64,000 nucleotides of DNA from Rotaria sp. Silwood1. Taxonomy: Eukaryota; Rotifera; Eurotatoria; Philodinida; Philodinidae. The position numbers and the translations under genes were made by a program. The notes beneath the pieces are model-generated. The model saw only the letters and a list, made by a program, of their open reading frames with translations, searched no databases and was not told the DNA's origin. Shown here piece after piece: positions 34,263 to 46,298 of the stretch. Every line of letters starts with the position of its first letter. Position 1 is the first letter of the stretch. Location: NCBI GenBank assembly GCA_905250075.1, contig CAJNOP010000222.1:62001-126000 (forward strand). Direction: 5' to 3'.

Positions 34263-35544
34263 GATAAAAGAAAATATCATACTTAAGACGACTTTGAATT
34301 GATATTTCACTTATTAATTGTTAAGCTAAACGAAGAGTTGCGATTTGGTCTTTAATAATAGCTTTTAAAGCAACAATATATTTGCTATTTGTTTTCTCTT
34401 ACACAGTAAACATGAGAAAAATGTACTCGACCTAAATGGGGCTTCCATTTCAAAATCGTTTATTGTCCATTGACGTCAAAAAAATCTTATTAACGATATA
34501 CGAGTTGAAGTTTAATCTATAATCAACAATAATATGAGTAAACATTGACAAATTAAACAAATATTTATTCAATTCAATTCCTTGAAGAAATACATACGTA
34601 TATCAAATAACTACTACTACCGTCTTTCGTTCGATTTATATTTCAAGCATCATCCCGAAATAATTCTTTTCACAATAATTCATCAAAAATGGTGTAGCAT
34701 TGAAGAAAGCTCTTAATTAAAGGTTTTTTTTGTTTCTATGAGACAACAAAAAAAGTAAGAATAGACTATATTAAATTCTTTTTTTCTTATATAATAAACG
34801 ATTGAAATGAATGAAATGGCTTAGTCTATCGTAAGTATTAATTTACTGTACTTTTTCAGGTGTTTTTGTTTTGATGCTACTGTTGTTTCATTTAAATGAT
34901 TTGTAATTTAATCAGCATTACTATGTGAAGATAAGGCTTGAGATTGTTTATCATTTTCATCATTATGTTTACTTCAATCACTTCCTATAAAATATTCTCT
35001 ATTTATTAAACACAAAAAAAAAACCATTTGTCAGATATTGAAGAAAGAACATATTATTTCATTATGAAGATATTGGACGACTTTCAACATTTCGATTATG
35101 AACTAATGAACGTGATGAAGATTTCATATTGTTATCTTAAATAAATATTTTTTCTTCATTGTGTAAAACTATTATTAGTAGTACATACTAAAAACAAATT
35201 TTCTCTCATTGACATTTGTATTCAAAAGAGAACTAATTCAAATTAGATTATCGAATTGTTATTCTAATACTATGATGACTCTGAAATGTTAGTGCTATCA
35301 TGTAACAAAACGAGGTTTTATTATTAACAATGACATCATCTCTTTCCACAAAATAAATATAAGACATGATAAAATACAAGAAACAATAGCTCTACTACAA
35401 AATACATTGAATATGATTAAACACAAGAAAAAAAAATATTACATATAACGTATAGGAATAAAAAAGCTGAACATACATATAACAAACTTAAAGTGTGATC
35501 TTTTCCTACTAGACGAAATGATACAATTGAATGAACTTATCAAT
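34263..35544. other. Non-coding stretch 3' of the nucleotidyltransferase-fold gene
   Basis: Very AT-rich. No supported gene seen. Confidence 0.35.
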
Positions 35545-36469
35545 TTATTGACATATACACTGATTTTTTGTCTTCTGTTTTTTTTGAACCCATTTTTCAT
35601 CATATTCAATATAAATTTGTTCAAATGTTAATGCAGTTATAATATCAAAATTATTATTTTTTCCGTATTCTTTTTCCAGATCTAAGGTAACGATCAACTC
35701 GCATAGGTCGCCATAATCTAAAATAGAAAATAAAAAGAAACAGTAGTATACATATTCTGTTTGAATAAGACAATAGCTTACCTCTTATTTTTTTGAAAAC
35801 TGATTCTCTTTTCAAAGGACGTCCGAGGTAAGCTTTAATTTTTGTTAATACTAGGACTAAAAACAATTATAGGTATAGTCAATCATATTCTATAATGCTA
35901 GAAAATCTACTTGGAACATTGCAAAAAACAGTATGTTCTTCATATACGATCGTATTGTTTTTAGATGGATCAGGACCGTAAATAGGTGATACGAAAAGAT
36001 CAACCGGTAAAAAGTATACATGTTCAAATCTCGCACATAATTCATCACCAAGTACATTCGTATACTCAACGTTCATTAATATCTAAAGTATTCAGAAGTA
36101 CACTTCGTATTATTTTTAATCACCAGAATAATCGTACAACCAATTACACATTCATATATATATATAATCAAATATATGAATGTTTACACTTACTTGCATT
36201 GCTTTTTGAAAATCAGTCTCTGGTACTATAATATCGATATCCATTGTGTTTCGAATTACACCATGAAAGATTAAAGCATAGCCACCAACAATGTAATAAG
36301 AAATATTGTGAAGTTGAAATAATTTACTGAATCGAACGACACTCTTGTACAAAAGTCCGTCATGTGTATTAAAATGCATGGCATTGTCAAAAACATCTGC
36401 GAAAGATAAAGATAACATTATTAATAACACATAAAGCAACGGTGAGTGTGGAAAACTATTTATATGCAC
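35545..36469 (-). CDS. Nucleotidyltransferase-fold protein, four exons
   Basis: Minus-strand exons 36469-36194, 36082-35911, 35856-35782 and 35717-35545 join in phase (231 codons plus stop), with introns of 54-111 nt and GT/AG ends. The core shows the NTase signature: YYIVGGYALIFHG (GG motif) and, after a short gap, RNTMDIDIIV (DxD metal ligands). A distal VLTKIKAYLGRP helix and DYGDLCELIV segment follow, as in minimal NTase/AbiEii-like proteins that move nucleotides onto a substrate. The N-terminal hydrophobic stretch LLYVLLIMLSLSFA could be a signal peptide. It could equally be intron read-through, because a good acceptor (CTTTATCTTTCGCAG) sits just before DVFDNAMHF; Met at DNAMHF is then an alternative start. 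Substrate unknown. The fold call is firm, a specific function is not. Confidence 0.75.
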
Positions 36470-37176
36470 AGTATCAGATAAAGATTAACGATAATGAAAA
36501 ACAATGATCGTCAGTTGCGATAAATAATCTTATTCTCAGTCAGTGACGAACAAAAAATAGTCATCAGAGAGAATATATAATGTATGAATCAACCGATATC
36601 AAATAAATTTAGCCAATGATAAGGAAAGAGTAGAAAACTAATCAATAAAATAGCGATAGATGAGGGCATTCGTTCATCTGTTTGTGTTCATTTTCCGTAT
36701 CTTTATTTTCGAATTAGTCATGAAATTGAGTCATGTAATATAAAAGCCCCACTGATTTATCAATGATTTACATTAAAAGCAGATTTCATTCTCAACTTCT
36801 ATCATGAAAAAGATAATCTGAATTATTTTTTGTTAATCGGAAAGAAAAAAAGAACCTTTTTTCTAAAATCTCACAATACATACATTTCTTTACTTTATTT
36901 TCATAGCAAATATAGTATATATCAGGGCAAGATGAAGTATCATACATATTGTTATTACAAAGTATGATTGAATTTTTTAAATGATAATAAATTTTTGGTT
37001 GGAAATAGAAAAAAATTTGATTTACACACGTATTTCAAAAGTATAGAAACAATGATAGTATATCATTAAAAAACAAATTACTATTCACAAAACTAGAATT
37101 TTTATGTAAATGGCCATTGCTCATATTTAATTTACTTCATTTCGAATGAATACTTTAATCATATCCGCTGCAGTAG
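36470..37176. other. Non-coding stretch
   Basis: AT-rich, with no supported gene. Contains the presumed promoter of the nucleotidyltransferase-fold gene. Confidence 0.3.
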
Positions 37177-37413
37177 TGTCAAACCTGAAAGTTGAATTCA
37201 ATTATTGAAAATTTACTTCAAATATTCAATTATTGAATAGTTGAAGTTCAAGTATTCAATTATTCAGTTATTCATTTTTCGTCGTCTCCCCGCGAACTCC
37301 CTTCTTTGCACCCACACCTGGTCATGTGATGTGTTTGGGTGTACAGAGAAAATGAAATAATTGAATAGTTGAAGTAAATTTTCAATAATTGAATTCAATT
37401 TTCAGATTTGACA
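37177..37413. mobile_element. Foldback element with TTGAAT/ATTCAA units
   Basis: Ends TGTCAAACCTGAAAGTTGAA and, inverted, TGTCAAATCTGAAAATTGAA extend as inverted arms of about 55 bp. The arms are filled with ATTCAATTATTGAA-type palindromic units. The centre holds a C-rich telomere-like patch (GCACCCACACC) and a G-rich one (TTTGGGTGTAC). No clear target duplication. Confidence 0.75.
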
Positions 37414-38053
37414 TGTATGGTAATGTGATGCCATAACCACCATCTAATTCAGTAGAAAACGTATTTGATTATCTTTTATTATAACTATTGATTGTGTTCT
37501 ATTGAATTTCATTCGAAAAGTTTTATCAATATATAATCATTTAAAAACAGAGTGAGATTCTTTCTTAGTTAGTTTAACGAGAGCATTGTTCACTCCATTT
37601 GATAGAGACACTTTAATCAAAACAGGATAATGATCAGATCACTCTTTTATATAATATATATAAGAAGAAAATACGGTCGTAAAAACATCGTAATATAGCT
37701 GCATAAGAGCATCGCAATCAAGTGTCTCAGTGGTACAAATTTGAATGATTTTTGAAAACATTTTCATTTTGGAAGAAAAACCCAATATAATATGATATAT
37801 TTTCTATCAAAAATCAATTTAAGTTCTCTCATTGTACTCAATCAACACATTAAATAAAACATGGCACAAATTGTGCCATAAAAATATGTCGCATGATAGA
37901 TATTTTAATCATTACTTAAGAACATATTGAGAGAAACCAATCGATCACCGAGATCAAACTATCTCGAAGTCATTTAGTCAAGATCAAATAGACTTGATGC
38001 GGTTAGATCTTAGTCTTATATTCAAAGATTAATTGATAATAATTCAATTTTTC
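37414..38053. other. Non-coding stretch between foldback element and telomere-like island 7
   Basis: About 640 bp, AT-rich, without supported coding content. It contains a short perfect palindrome ATGGCACAAATTGTGCCAT near 37861. Confidence 0.3.
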
Positions 38054-38290
38054 AGGGTGTGAGTGTATGGGTGTGGGTGGATGTGGGTGTGGGGTGTGGG
38101 TGTGGGTGGTGTGGATTGTGGGTTGGGTGTGGGTGTGGGTGTGTGCATGTGGATATGAGTACTGTTCTGTTCGCGAACAAAACGCCCACACCCACACCCA
38201 CCCACACACCCACACACCCACGCCCACACACCCCGCACCCACACCCACCCACGCACACCCTCCACCCACACCCACCCACATCCACACCCT
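38054..38290. repeat. Telomere-like inverted island 7
   Basis: About 100 bp of GTGTGGGTG-type sequence, a spacer with the palindrome TGTTCGCGAACA, then about 110 bp of CCCACACCCA-type sequence. Outer ends AGGGTGTG and CACACCCT are exact complements. Six overlapping ORFs here are repeat translations. Confidence 0.85.
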
Positions 38291-38565
38291 TAGGGTACCG
38301 TGAGTTCTGTGAATTTTGAGCGTTATTAGAGTTGCATGAGTTCTGTTTAGCCATAGTTGATCAGTGTTTTTCTATTAGTGCCTGAGCTTCGAAATCATCA
38401 AGAGTGTGGATGTGGCGGAATCATGACACGTCTACTTTTGTTTCATCTAATCGTTTATTGCACTTTTTTCTGTAAGAAGTAATGTCGTTGATGGCCATAA
38501 ATTGACGAGAATTGTTTTGAAGATAATGCTTATCAGTCATAATATAAAATGAGGTAAGATAGCCT

Positions 38566-40506
38566 GTGCTTTTATATTTATCGAGTAAGGTTGCAATGAG
38601 CAAGAGAAAAATGGAGAAACCGATATGCCTTTACCTTGCTAGAAGCATGGCCGACTTACGCGCTCAAATCTTTGTTCGTCAGAAGCGTAACCAACCATTA
38701 ACATTGCAACGATTGCAAGCACTATATAAGCTGGTGAAAGAAGAAGCAGAACAATATTTGAATGAGGAAGGTGATCAAGAATTAGCATATCTGGCTTATT
38801 GCGACGCACTTGAATACCTGAACATAATGAGAAAATGTGAAGAATATTCACAACAATCGGTAGGTGTGATAGACAGTTGACAATCTATATTTCTATAAGC
38901 GTCTTCTGAAGGAAAGGTTCCAAGCAAGATACGAACAGCGACGAACTGATTGTAAGCAACTCGAATATGCCCTACGCCTGGAATTAGAACAAAGGTAATG
39001 GGCAAGTACAATATTATTCTATAATGATCAGAATTGTTATTAGATACGAGATAGCTGGACTTATCGAGCGCGATGACTTAGTATCAAGTGAGTCGAATAG
39101 ACATACCAAGATCTCACAGCATTGACTGCTCTTCTTTTTCAAATAGCTGATGAAAGCTCAAGCAATGAGTCCGAAGAAAGTAAGCACTGACGTAGTTAAT
39201 TGCATATGTGATTTTCATTTTCTGTTTATTCAATAGATGAACAAAATCGACATGTAGCTACTGCAACAGCACAGCCATCGTTACCCGCTATTCAACGCGA
39301 ACAAACTCTAGCACGAACATCAACATCTATGTACGAATCACCAAGACTCCTCCATAGAGCTCGCACACCTTTACAAAATCGATTGATTGTACAAACACCC
39401 GCAATACTAGAAATTCTTGATTTAGACGATGAGAAAGAGCAAGAATATACTAGTACTTATAGGACATTCGACGAGTGTTTGGCAGGTGAGAAGACATGCT
39501 TGTTTCGACTGTGTACACTATTCATTAAAACTTTACGCACTGCAACAATTTGAGATCACACTTCGTTGTATTATTCTATTCGAAATATTCTTACACTTAT
39601 GTTTCGAATAGAGTTTTGCATGATAAATATGTACTTCTGACATTTTTCAGCTACAAGACCTTCATCATCCAGGTGGAAAAATGCGCGATCGTCGACGCCC
39701 AGAATATCGTCTGTTCGGTCACGAGCGTTCAGACTACCGCAAATTCCGTGATTAATAAATCCACTGTTATTATTTTCTCATATGTATATGGTCTCTTTAG
39801 AAAGGCGAAACTACGCACTCATGAATGTGTCGTTTGTCTCACTGAAAAACCTATTGCTGACTTCCATAAGCTTTTGAGTTCGGCATGTCAACACATTCAA
39901 CGCCAAATTTGTACTGATTGTGTGCGTGAAAATACACACAGAGCCATTAACGATCGCTCTACAACTGACGTCCACTGTCCAGAACAAGATTGCGATGCTT
40001 CGTTCGATTTTCACACCGTTCGCAGTCTTCTAGATGATTTCAACACATCTTTAGGTCGCTGTAAAACAGCTGTGCGTCGGTATGAAAATCACTTGAGTAT
40101 GAGATACATCGAGACAATGAATGACTTTGTCTCGTGTGCACATGGATGTGGTTGGGGTGGTCAACTCGCTGATAATGGGGGGCCATATTTAACGTGCTTA
40201 GGTTGCAAACGAACTACCTGTTCCCATCATCGAGTTAGGTGGCATTCCGGAATGACTTGTGCGGAATATGATCAAAAGTTGAAGTCAGATCAGGAAGAGC
40301 AAGCAAATGACAACTGGTTGCGCGATCGTACCAAGAAATGTCCCGGATGCAAAGTACCTATCGAGAAGAATAGAGGATGTGATCACATGACATGTCGAAA
40401 TTGTAAATATGAATTCTGTTGGTTGTGTCTAGTCGACTATAACTCTATTCGACAACATGGAAATCAAGGTCATGCTCGCCATTGTCCGCTTTATGCGGTC
40501 ACATGA
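38566..40506 (+). CDS. RBR-type E3 ubiquitin ligase with helical N-terminal domain
   Basis: Seven exons join in phase to 505 residues: 38566-38859, 38900-38994, 39044-39087, 39147-39179, 39237-39485, 39651-39747, 39801-40506. The N-terminal 130 residues are helical. YLNEEGDQELAYLAYCDALE resembles the MIT/USP8-dimerisation helix pair, and RRTDCKQLEYALRLELEQR looks like coiled coil. An acidic Ser linker (DESSSNESEE) follows. The C-terminal half is RING1 (HECVVCLTEK ... CTDCV ... CPEQDCDASF), an in-between-RING (CAHGCGWGG ... CLGCKRTTCSHHR) and RING2 (KKCPGCKVPIEKNRGCDHMT followed by the catalytic-position Cys and FCWLC). This predicts HECT-like ubiquitin transfer from E2 through a RING2 cysteine. 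All metal ligands look present. An alternative start is Met at 38596. Introns are 32-165 nt. Substrate unknown. Confidence 0.88.
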
Positions 40507-40710
40507 ACTACTGTTGCTATGAAATGAGTATTCATGAATTATTCAATGATGTTGTATTCGTAATCAGATAAGAAACTGTCCAGACTAATGATGAAAGAAT
40601 ACCCATGATTTCATTTTGTAGATTGTCTCAAACTTTAGTGCCTTCTCTTTCTAGCAAAGCGACTGAATTGATAATCTAGAAAATAAAAATGACACAAAAC
40701 ATTTATACTA

Positions 40711-40999
40711 TGGGAGTGGGTGGATGTGGGATGTGGGTATGGGGTGTGGGTGTGGGTGGGTGTGGTGTAGGTGGGTGTGGGTGTGGGTGTGAGTGTGGGT
40801 GTGGGTGTGGGTAGGTGGGTGTGGGCGTGGGTGGGTGGATGTGGGTGTGGGTCTGGTGTAGGTCTGGGTCTGGGTCTGGGTGGGTCTGGGTGTGGGTATG
40901 GATGTGGGTGGGTCTGGGTGTGGATGGGGGTGTAGGTGCGAGTGGGTCTCGGTGATCACTTAATCTACACCCGTACCCACACCCACACATCCGCATCCC
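40711..40999. repeat. Telomere-like inverted island 8 (asymmetric)
   Basis: About 240 bp of GGGTGTGGGTGGG-type sequence with GGTCTG variants, then a spacer CGGTGATCACTTAATC, then only about 35 bp of C-rich sequence (ACCCGTACCCACACCCACAC). The unequal arms differ from the other islands. Confidence 0.8.
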
Positions 41000-41253
41000 G
41001 AGTTCCAACATTTGAATATTGTCAGAAACAACAGAAACGTGTTCATCGTGGTTTACCAAATGTGGAAGTGATGCCAGCTAATAGATCAGCGAAGTCAGCA
41101 TCATCAACTGCTGCATTCTATTGACTTATACATTATTAAAATTTCTATGGTTTTTTTGTCTGTCAATTAAAATACCTTATTTTACGGCTTGATTGAGATA
41201 GGCCAATGACTAACACTGAGAAATAGTCTAGGCGAAGAACAGAGAGTGTGGGT
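41000..41253. other. Short stretch after island 8
   Basis: Nothing of note apart from a short + strand ORF, RRGLPNVEVMPANRS-like, without recognisable domain. Confidence 0.25.
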
Positions 41254-41924
41254 ATGGGGGGTCTACGACAATTAGTCGAACGACAATTGGGCGACGTCAA
41301 TTGGTCGCTGCGACAATTGGGTACTACGACAATTAGTCGCAGGGTAGAATTGGTCGCAATGCTGAAAAATAAAATTGACAACAATTTATATAAGTCTCGC
41401 AAATAAATAATCCAGAAAGGTCCAGAAACTAACTAATAATTTATCCAATGACAATTATATCAAATATGAATACAAATACGAATGTGAAGTAAATTCTTGT
41501 ATTTATGTATAAAGCACTACACTATATCAAGTAGTAGATCATTTAAAATTTTTCCAATATTCATACAATTTTTCCTTATTTTCATGCTTATATCTGCTGC
41601 TGTTTTTCCTATTTCATGATGAATATAGTTTTCATCTTTTCATAACATTTTTATAAATTAAAACGGTGAATGAGAACATGCAGTTACTTCGTGTTGATCA
41701 GATCATCTACTTGTCCATCGCATAGGATACATTCTCATTGTTCACATGCTACCCTCACCCTTACGATGTGTTGTGTGATAGAATCACATGACTGTAAGTT
41801 GAAGGAAAGTGAAGAAGAACTACGCTTATTTTAAGCATGCGACCAATTCTACATTGCGACTAATTGTCGTAACGCCCTATTGTCGTTCGACTAATTGTTG
41901 TTTGATCAACTGTCGCTCTCCCCT
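41254..41924. mobile_element. Foldback element with CGACAATTAGTCG repeats
   Basis: Both ends carry, in inverted orientation, an array of GACAATTAGTCG/GACAATTGG units (41269-41355 and 41846-41918). These include a matching TAGAATTGGTCGCA block at the inner edges. The unit is itself palindromic. The centre of about 480 bp is AT-rich without coding content. Ends are GGGGGGTC and, inverted, TAGGGGAGAG. No convincing target duplication. Confidence 0.75.
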
Positions 41925-43488
41925 AAAATAGATAACTATCAATTAACTGTATGTACATACCGATAAGTCTTAAGGAAAAGATAAAAAAAAGTATAATCTT
42001 ATCTATCTGCAACTTAGTTCATACATAGCTTCATATCTTGCTAGACGTTCACACTTTTAATATAAGATTGCTTATATGAACATAAAACATCAATTGTACA
42101 CTTCGCAGTGTTTTGGAGAGATTGTTACAATCAGTTCTTATCTATACCAGTTATTTCTATCATGACTTTGTGTCGTGCTGGCTATACTTTATCATCTATG
42201 AAGACCATCCTTCTCCAATATCGCTTCAAATGGAGCCCATTTTCAATGAAAAATATGAAAATTGAAATAAATGCAAGGAAAGATAATTATGAAAGGTCTG
42301 ATATTTCATAAATGATATCATTTAAAGCAAAATCTTTTTTTTTTGTTTTTTTATTTACTAAGCTTCTTTTGATTGTACATACTTAAATTCTTCGAAGAGT
42401 TTGATTGTAATTAACGTTGTCTTGTTTCTATTTTAATTGTAACGTTATTTTTTTGAAAAGCTTTTAAAGATTGAACTTTTCATTCGTTTTCTTCAAAAAA
42501 CTAATTTCATGCTTCACGTATTGATATGTTCTTTCAAGTATAGAAAAAACGTTAGTACAGCTGCTTTAAAATTGAAATGTAGAATTCATACATCATCGAT
42601 AACTTCATTGCAATTATAAAAAATACACAAAATCTACATCTTTAAAATACGATTGATATTTTCCGATCATAATCAGTTGACAATGCAAACGCTGTCTTCT
42701 ATATTTTTACATTTGCAATAAATATTCTGTTACCTTTTCTCTAACGCTCATATTCTATTTCTCTTGTTGTTTATTTCATTTTCGTAACTTATTTATATTA
42801 AACTAATAATTGAGTAAATAAGTTTACTGTACACATGTGCTCATTATATCTATATTCTATTTTAACGATCCACTATGAATCTTAATGAAATAAGAAACGT
42901 TGATACTAATGAGAGAACGTAAAAGAATTTAACCAAGCCGAATTCGAATTGCTCTCATGTAAAGACGACATAGGACTGAATTGAATCTTACTAATTTTCG
43001 AAAAACGTGTGATTATAGACAAATATCTAAGAAAAAGGATTGACTGAATTATAATATATTTTATGAAAGCATGATCCTGTTGGTAATTATAAGATCATGT
43101 TTAATCGATTGGTTTACCTGCCGAATTAGGCATAATGAATTTAAATTTATAAAAAAGTTAATAGGCCCAGAAAGAAATTTTGCAAAATAAATGTCATGAC
43201 TATCAGCAATCGAATTCAACCAGTAATATAGGAATACCGAAACGTAAATCAAATTAGATCCTTCCTATAATATGATGCTTATAATTCATAAAGGCATTAT
43301 TTTTTTATGAATTTCAAATAGATCGAACTAGAAATTGTGTTTTTTTTTCTTTTTAGAAACTTAAAAAAAAAACGTTACTCATCTATTTATGTAATTCAAT
43401 TATTCTTAAAACACTAAAAATGCTTGTTTTCACAGAATTAACACATCTAACTTTACAGTATTAATTAACAGAACTAAGTATTACTGTA
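41925..43488. other. Non-coding stretch 5' of GPCR
   Basis: AT-rich, no supported gene. Confidence 0.3.
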
Positions 43489-44675
43489 ATGTCTCTCTCA
43501 TCAGCATCACTTGTTAGCACATTATCTAGCATTCAACGACAAGTAGCCCTTTATATCTATTCAATATTACTTTTTTTCGGTGATATTGGCTGTTGTCTCA
43601 ACATTGTACTTTTTTGTTTTCGACGAAAATTTTCTACAATCACCTGTTGTAAATGTAAGTGTTTTTTCAATGATTATAAACAACACAAAAACTAATTTAA
43701 AAAAAAAAAAGAATAAAAAATAAACTTTATTCAAAGAATAAATCCTAAGGAATTGTTCATTTTTTTTTCATTTGAAATGGAAAAGAAACTTTCAAATATT
43801 GATTCTATTTGAATAGATATAGCAGCAGCAGCATCGGTAGCAATGTTGTTCAATCTATCTTTTGGTATCGGAACAATTCTGTGTTTATTCGATTCTGCAA
43901 GTTTTTCTGGAATATCACCTATTTTCTCTCCAATAAGTGCCTATCTACTTCAATCCACTGCGATGACATATTGCTGGTGTTTAGTTGCAGCAAGTTTCGA
44001 TCGATATTCTATGACATCAATCAATTTCTATTTAAGAAATTTCGCTAAAATGCATATAGCTCGTCGTACAATTATAGGAATTGCCGCTGTTTGGATTATC
44101 TTATCTATACATAATCTTATTTATAATACAGGAAATCTAAATTCAAATGATCTCTCTTATAATATTTCTGTGTTATACTATCATAGTATATATACAATTA
44201 CTACTGGATGTATTATTCCAGCATCAATTATGATTATTTGCAATCTTGTTCTTAAACAAAAACGTCGTCAGTTTATGATTTCTCAACAAAGAGGAATCAA
44301 TAATGATAGGATAGAACATGAACAAAAAACATGATCGACAAGTTTTACTTTTATTAATTGTTCAAATAGTTGTATTTTTTTATTACAATTACATCATGGA
44401 TGTGTTGGTATTTTTACAATATTGTGACATTCAATATCAAAAATAAATCACTTGAACGATTGAAGATTGAACAATTCGCTGCTTATTTAGCACAATTATA
44501 TATTTGTCTATTTCCTACATTGTCATTTTATTTATATACAATGACTTCGAGTATTTTTCGTAAAGAATTAAAGAAATTAATACAACTTATGTTAAAATGT
44601 AATTGTTTGCATCGTAATATTCGTATTGAACCAATCATGAATGTAATTAATTATAGAGCGGCTATGAAATCTTGA
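43489..44675 (+). CDS. Rhodopsin-like GPCR with two homopolymer frame breaks
   Basis: Seven-helix receptor in the plasma membrane. Exon 1 is 43489-43654, the intron is 162 nt, and exon 2 starts at 43817. Helices in order: TM1 ALYIYSILLFFGDIGCC, TM2 SVAMLFNLSFGIGTILCLFD, TM3 STAMTYCWCLVAASFDRY (DRY-type FDRY), TM4 RTIIGIAAVWIILSIHNLIY, TM5 TTGCIIPASIMIICNLVL, TM6 VLLLLIVQIVVFF then ITITSWMCW, TM7 AAYLAQLYICLFPTLSFYLY (degenerate NPxxY). The frame breaks at an A6 run near 44326 and at a T7 run near 44380. Removing one base from each restores an open frame through TM6 to the stop at 44675. Both breaks in homopolymers suggest sequencing error or very recent decay. It resembles the large orphan class-A receptor families of rotifers. 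Ligand unknown. Confidence 0.75.
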
Positions 44676-46290
44676 TTAAAATTAACAATTATACAAATAT
44701 GAATTCATTCGAAATGTAGAAAATTTCGATAAAAGAATATACTGTATATAGAATAATGATAATATATATAAATTGAGAATTTCAAATGATTTTCTGAGAA
44801 ATAAATTGGTATGCCTTCTATTGATTTTAATTTTTCTTCATTTCTCTACTGTTTCTTTGTTTTGTTATGTTTGAAATTCTTGTCAATATAATTCTAATTA
44901 ATATTTTACACTAAAGTATTACAATATCGTCATTGTTTATAGTTCTTTTGAATGTTAGTTTGATCAAAAACAATGTATTAATTATTTTATGTACTCATTA
45001 ACTAATAGAAAATTGTAGTTTCCTTTGTTTTACTTTAATTTTGTAATTATTCATATTTTATTTTCTATCGTAAATTATCCTATTATGTCTGGTAAAAGTC
45101 TTCTATTTTTAGATGATCTTCTTTTTTTGCTTTCATCTTATTTTTATTTTGTATTGTGCATGAAATTATTTGTATCATATTATGAAGAATAAATGTCTAT
45201 CTATATATACTTTATATTGTGACAAGTTTATTCTTGTTAATATTGAACTAAGTTGATATTTTAACTATGGTAATCAGTTTGAGTTATTCTAATTAATAAG
45301 AATTTTCAACTAAATAGAATCGATTATTTAGATTGATAATAATTAAGAATATATCTTTGTAAAATTGAATATTATTATTAGCTAGAATTACATGAGCAAA
45401 TATGTCAGAGCTTAGAAAGAGATCAGTTTAAAGTAATAAATGAACTTTGAACATGTTAAAAATTTGTCTTTTTGTGTCCTTGAATGTTTAACACCCAAAT
45501 TGATTTCATTTCATCTTCATTTATTATTTTTTCATATAATTTGTCGTGAAATTAAATGAGTAGATAATATTTGAAAACAATCTTCTGCGTAAATTATTCA
45601 TTATTTTGTTATAATCTTGAGAAAAGAGAATAAATGTTAGGCATGTGTAAATTTTCTTGGGTTGTACACTATCAACGATAAATAGTAGAAAACATTAACT
45701 AATTCTATAAATGATAGATTAGTCTCAATCAAAGTATAGAAATTTATAGATTGTTCTTTTTGAGAGAACGATCTCCAAGATTGTTGTCCTATAGGCTATA
45801 CATGGTTATTTGTTACGATAAATCTACCTTATAAAAAAGAGAAATCTATCGAAAACATGAACATGAAGATAAAAATAATGAAAGCATAGTCTGAAATCAA
45901 GCCTATCATAAATGACAGAAGTTTTTATTTGGCATTTTACGTTTTGCGAAAAATTTCTATCGTTTTTCGCTTGTTCTATGTTTAGATGTTTTTTGATCGC
46001 GCATCTGCAGATTCTCGACAAAGGTTTTTTTGTTGTAATTGATAATGTTTGTTGTCTTGTTTAAAAGGGTGTGTTATGGTATAGAGCTTAATTGAATCTT
46101 CTCTTTCAATTAATATTTACTATTATTATATAAAAAAAGAAAAAGTACAAATGAAAGAAAAATAGGAATTTAAGTATGTAGAATGAAAGCTAGCAGAGAA
46201 CTTTGTATTATGAAATAAATTATTTTTGATTCTTTCCCGAAGACGTCATGACATATGACTGAAAATGTTTGTTTAGTCTCTCTAGAACAA
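44676..46290. other. Non-coding stretch 3' of GPCR
   Basis: AT-rich, no supported gene or element. Confidence 0.3.
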
Positions 46291-46298
46291 TTGTAATA

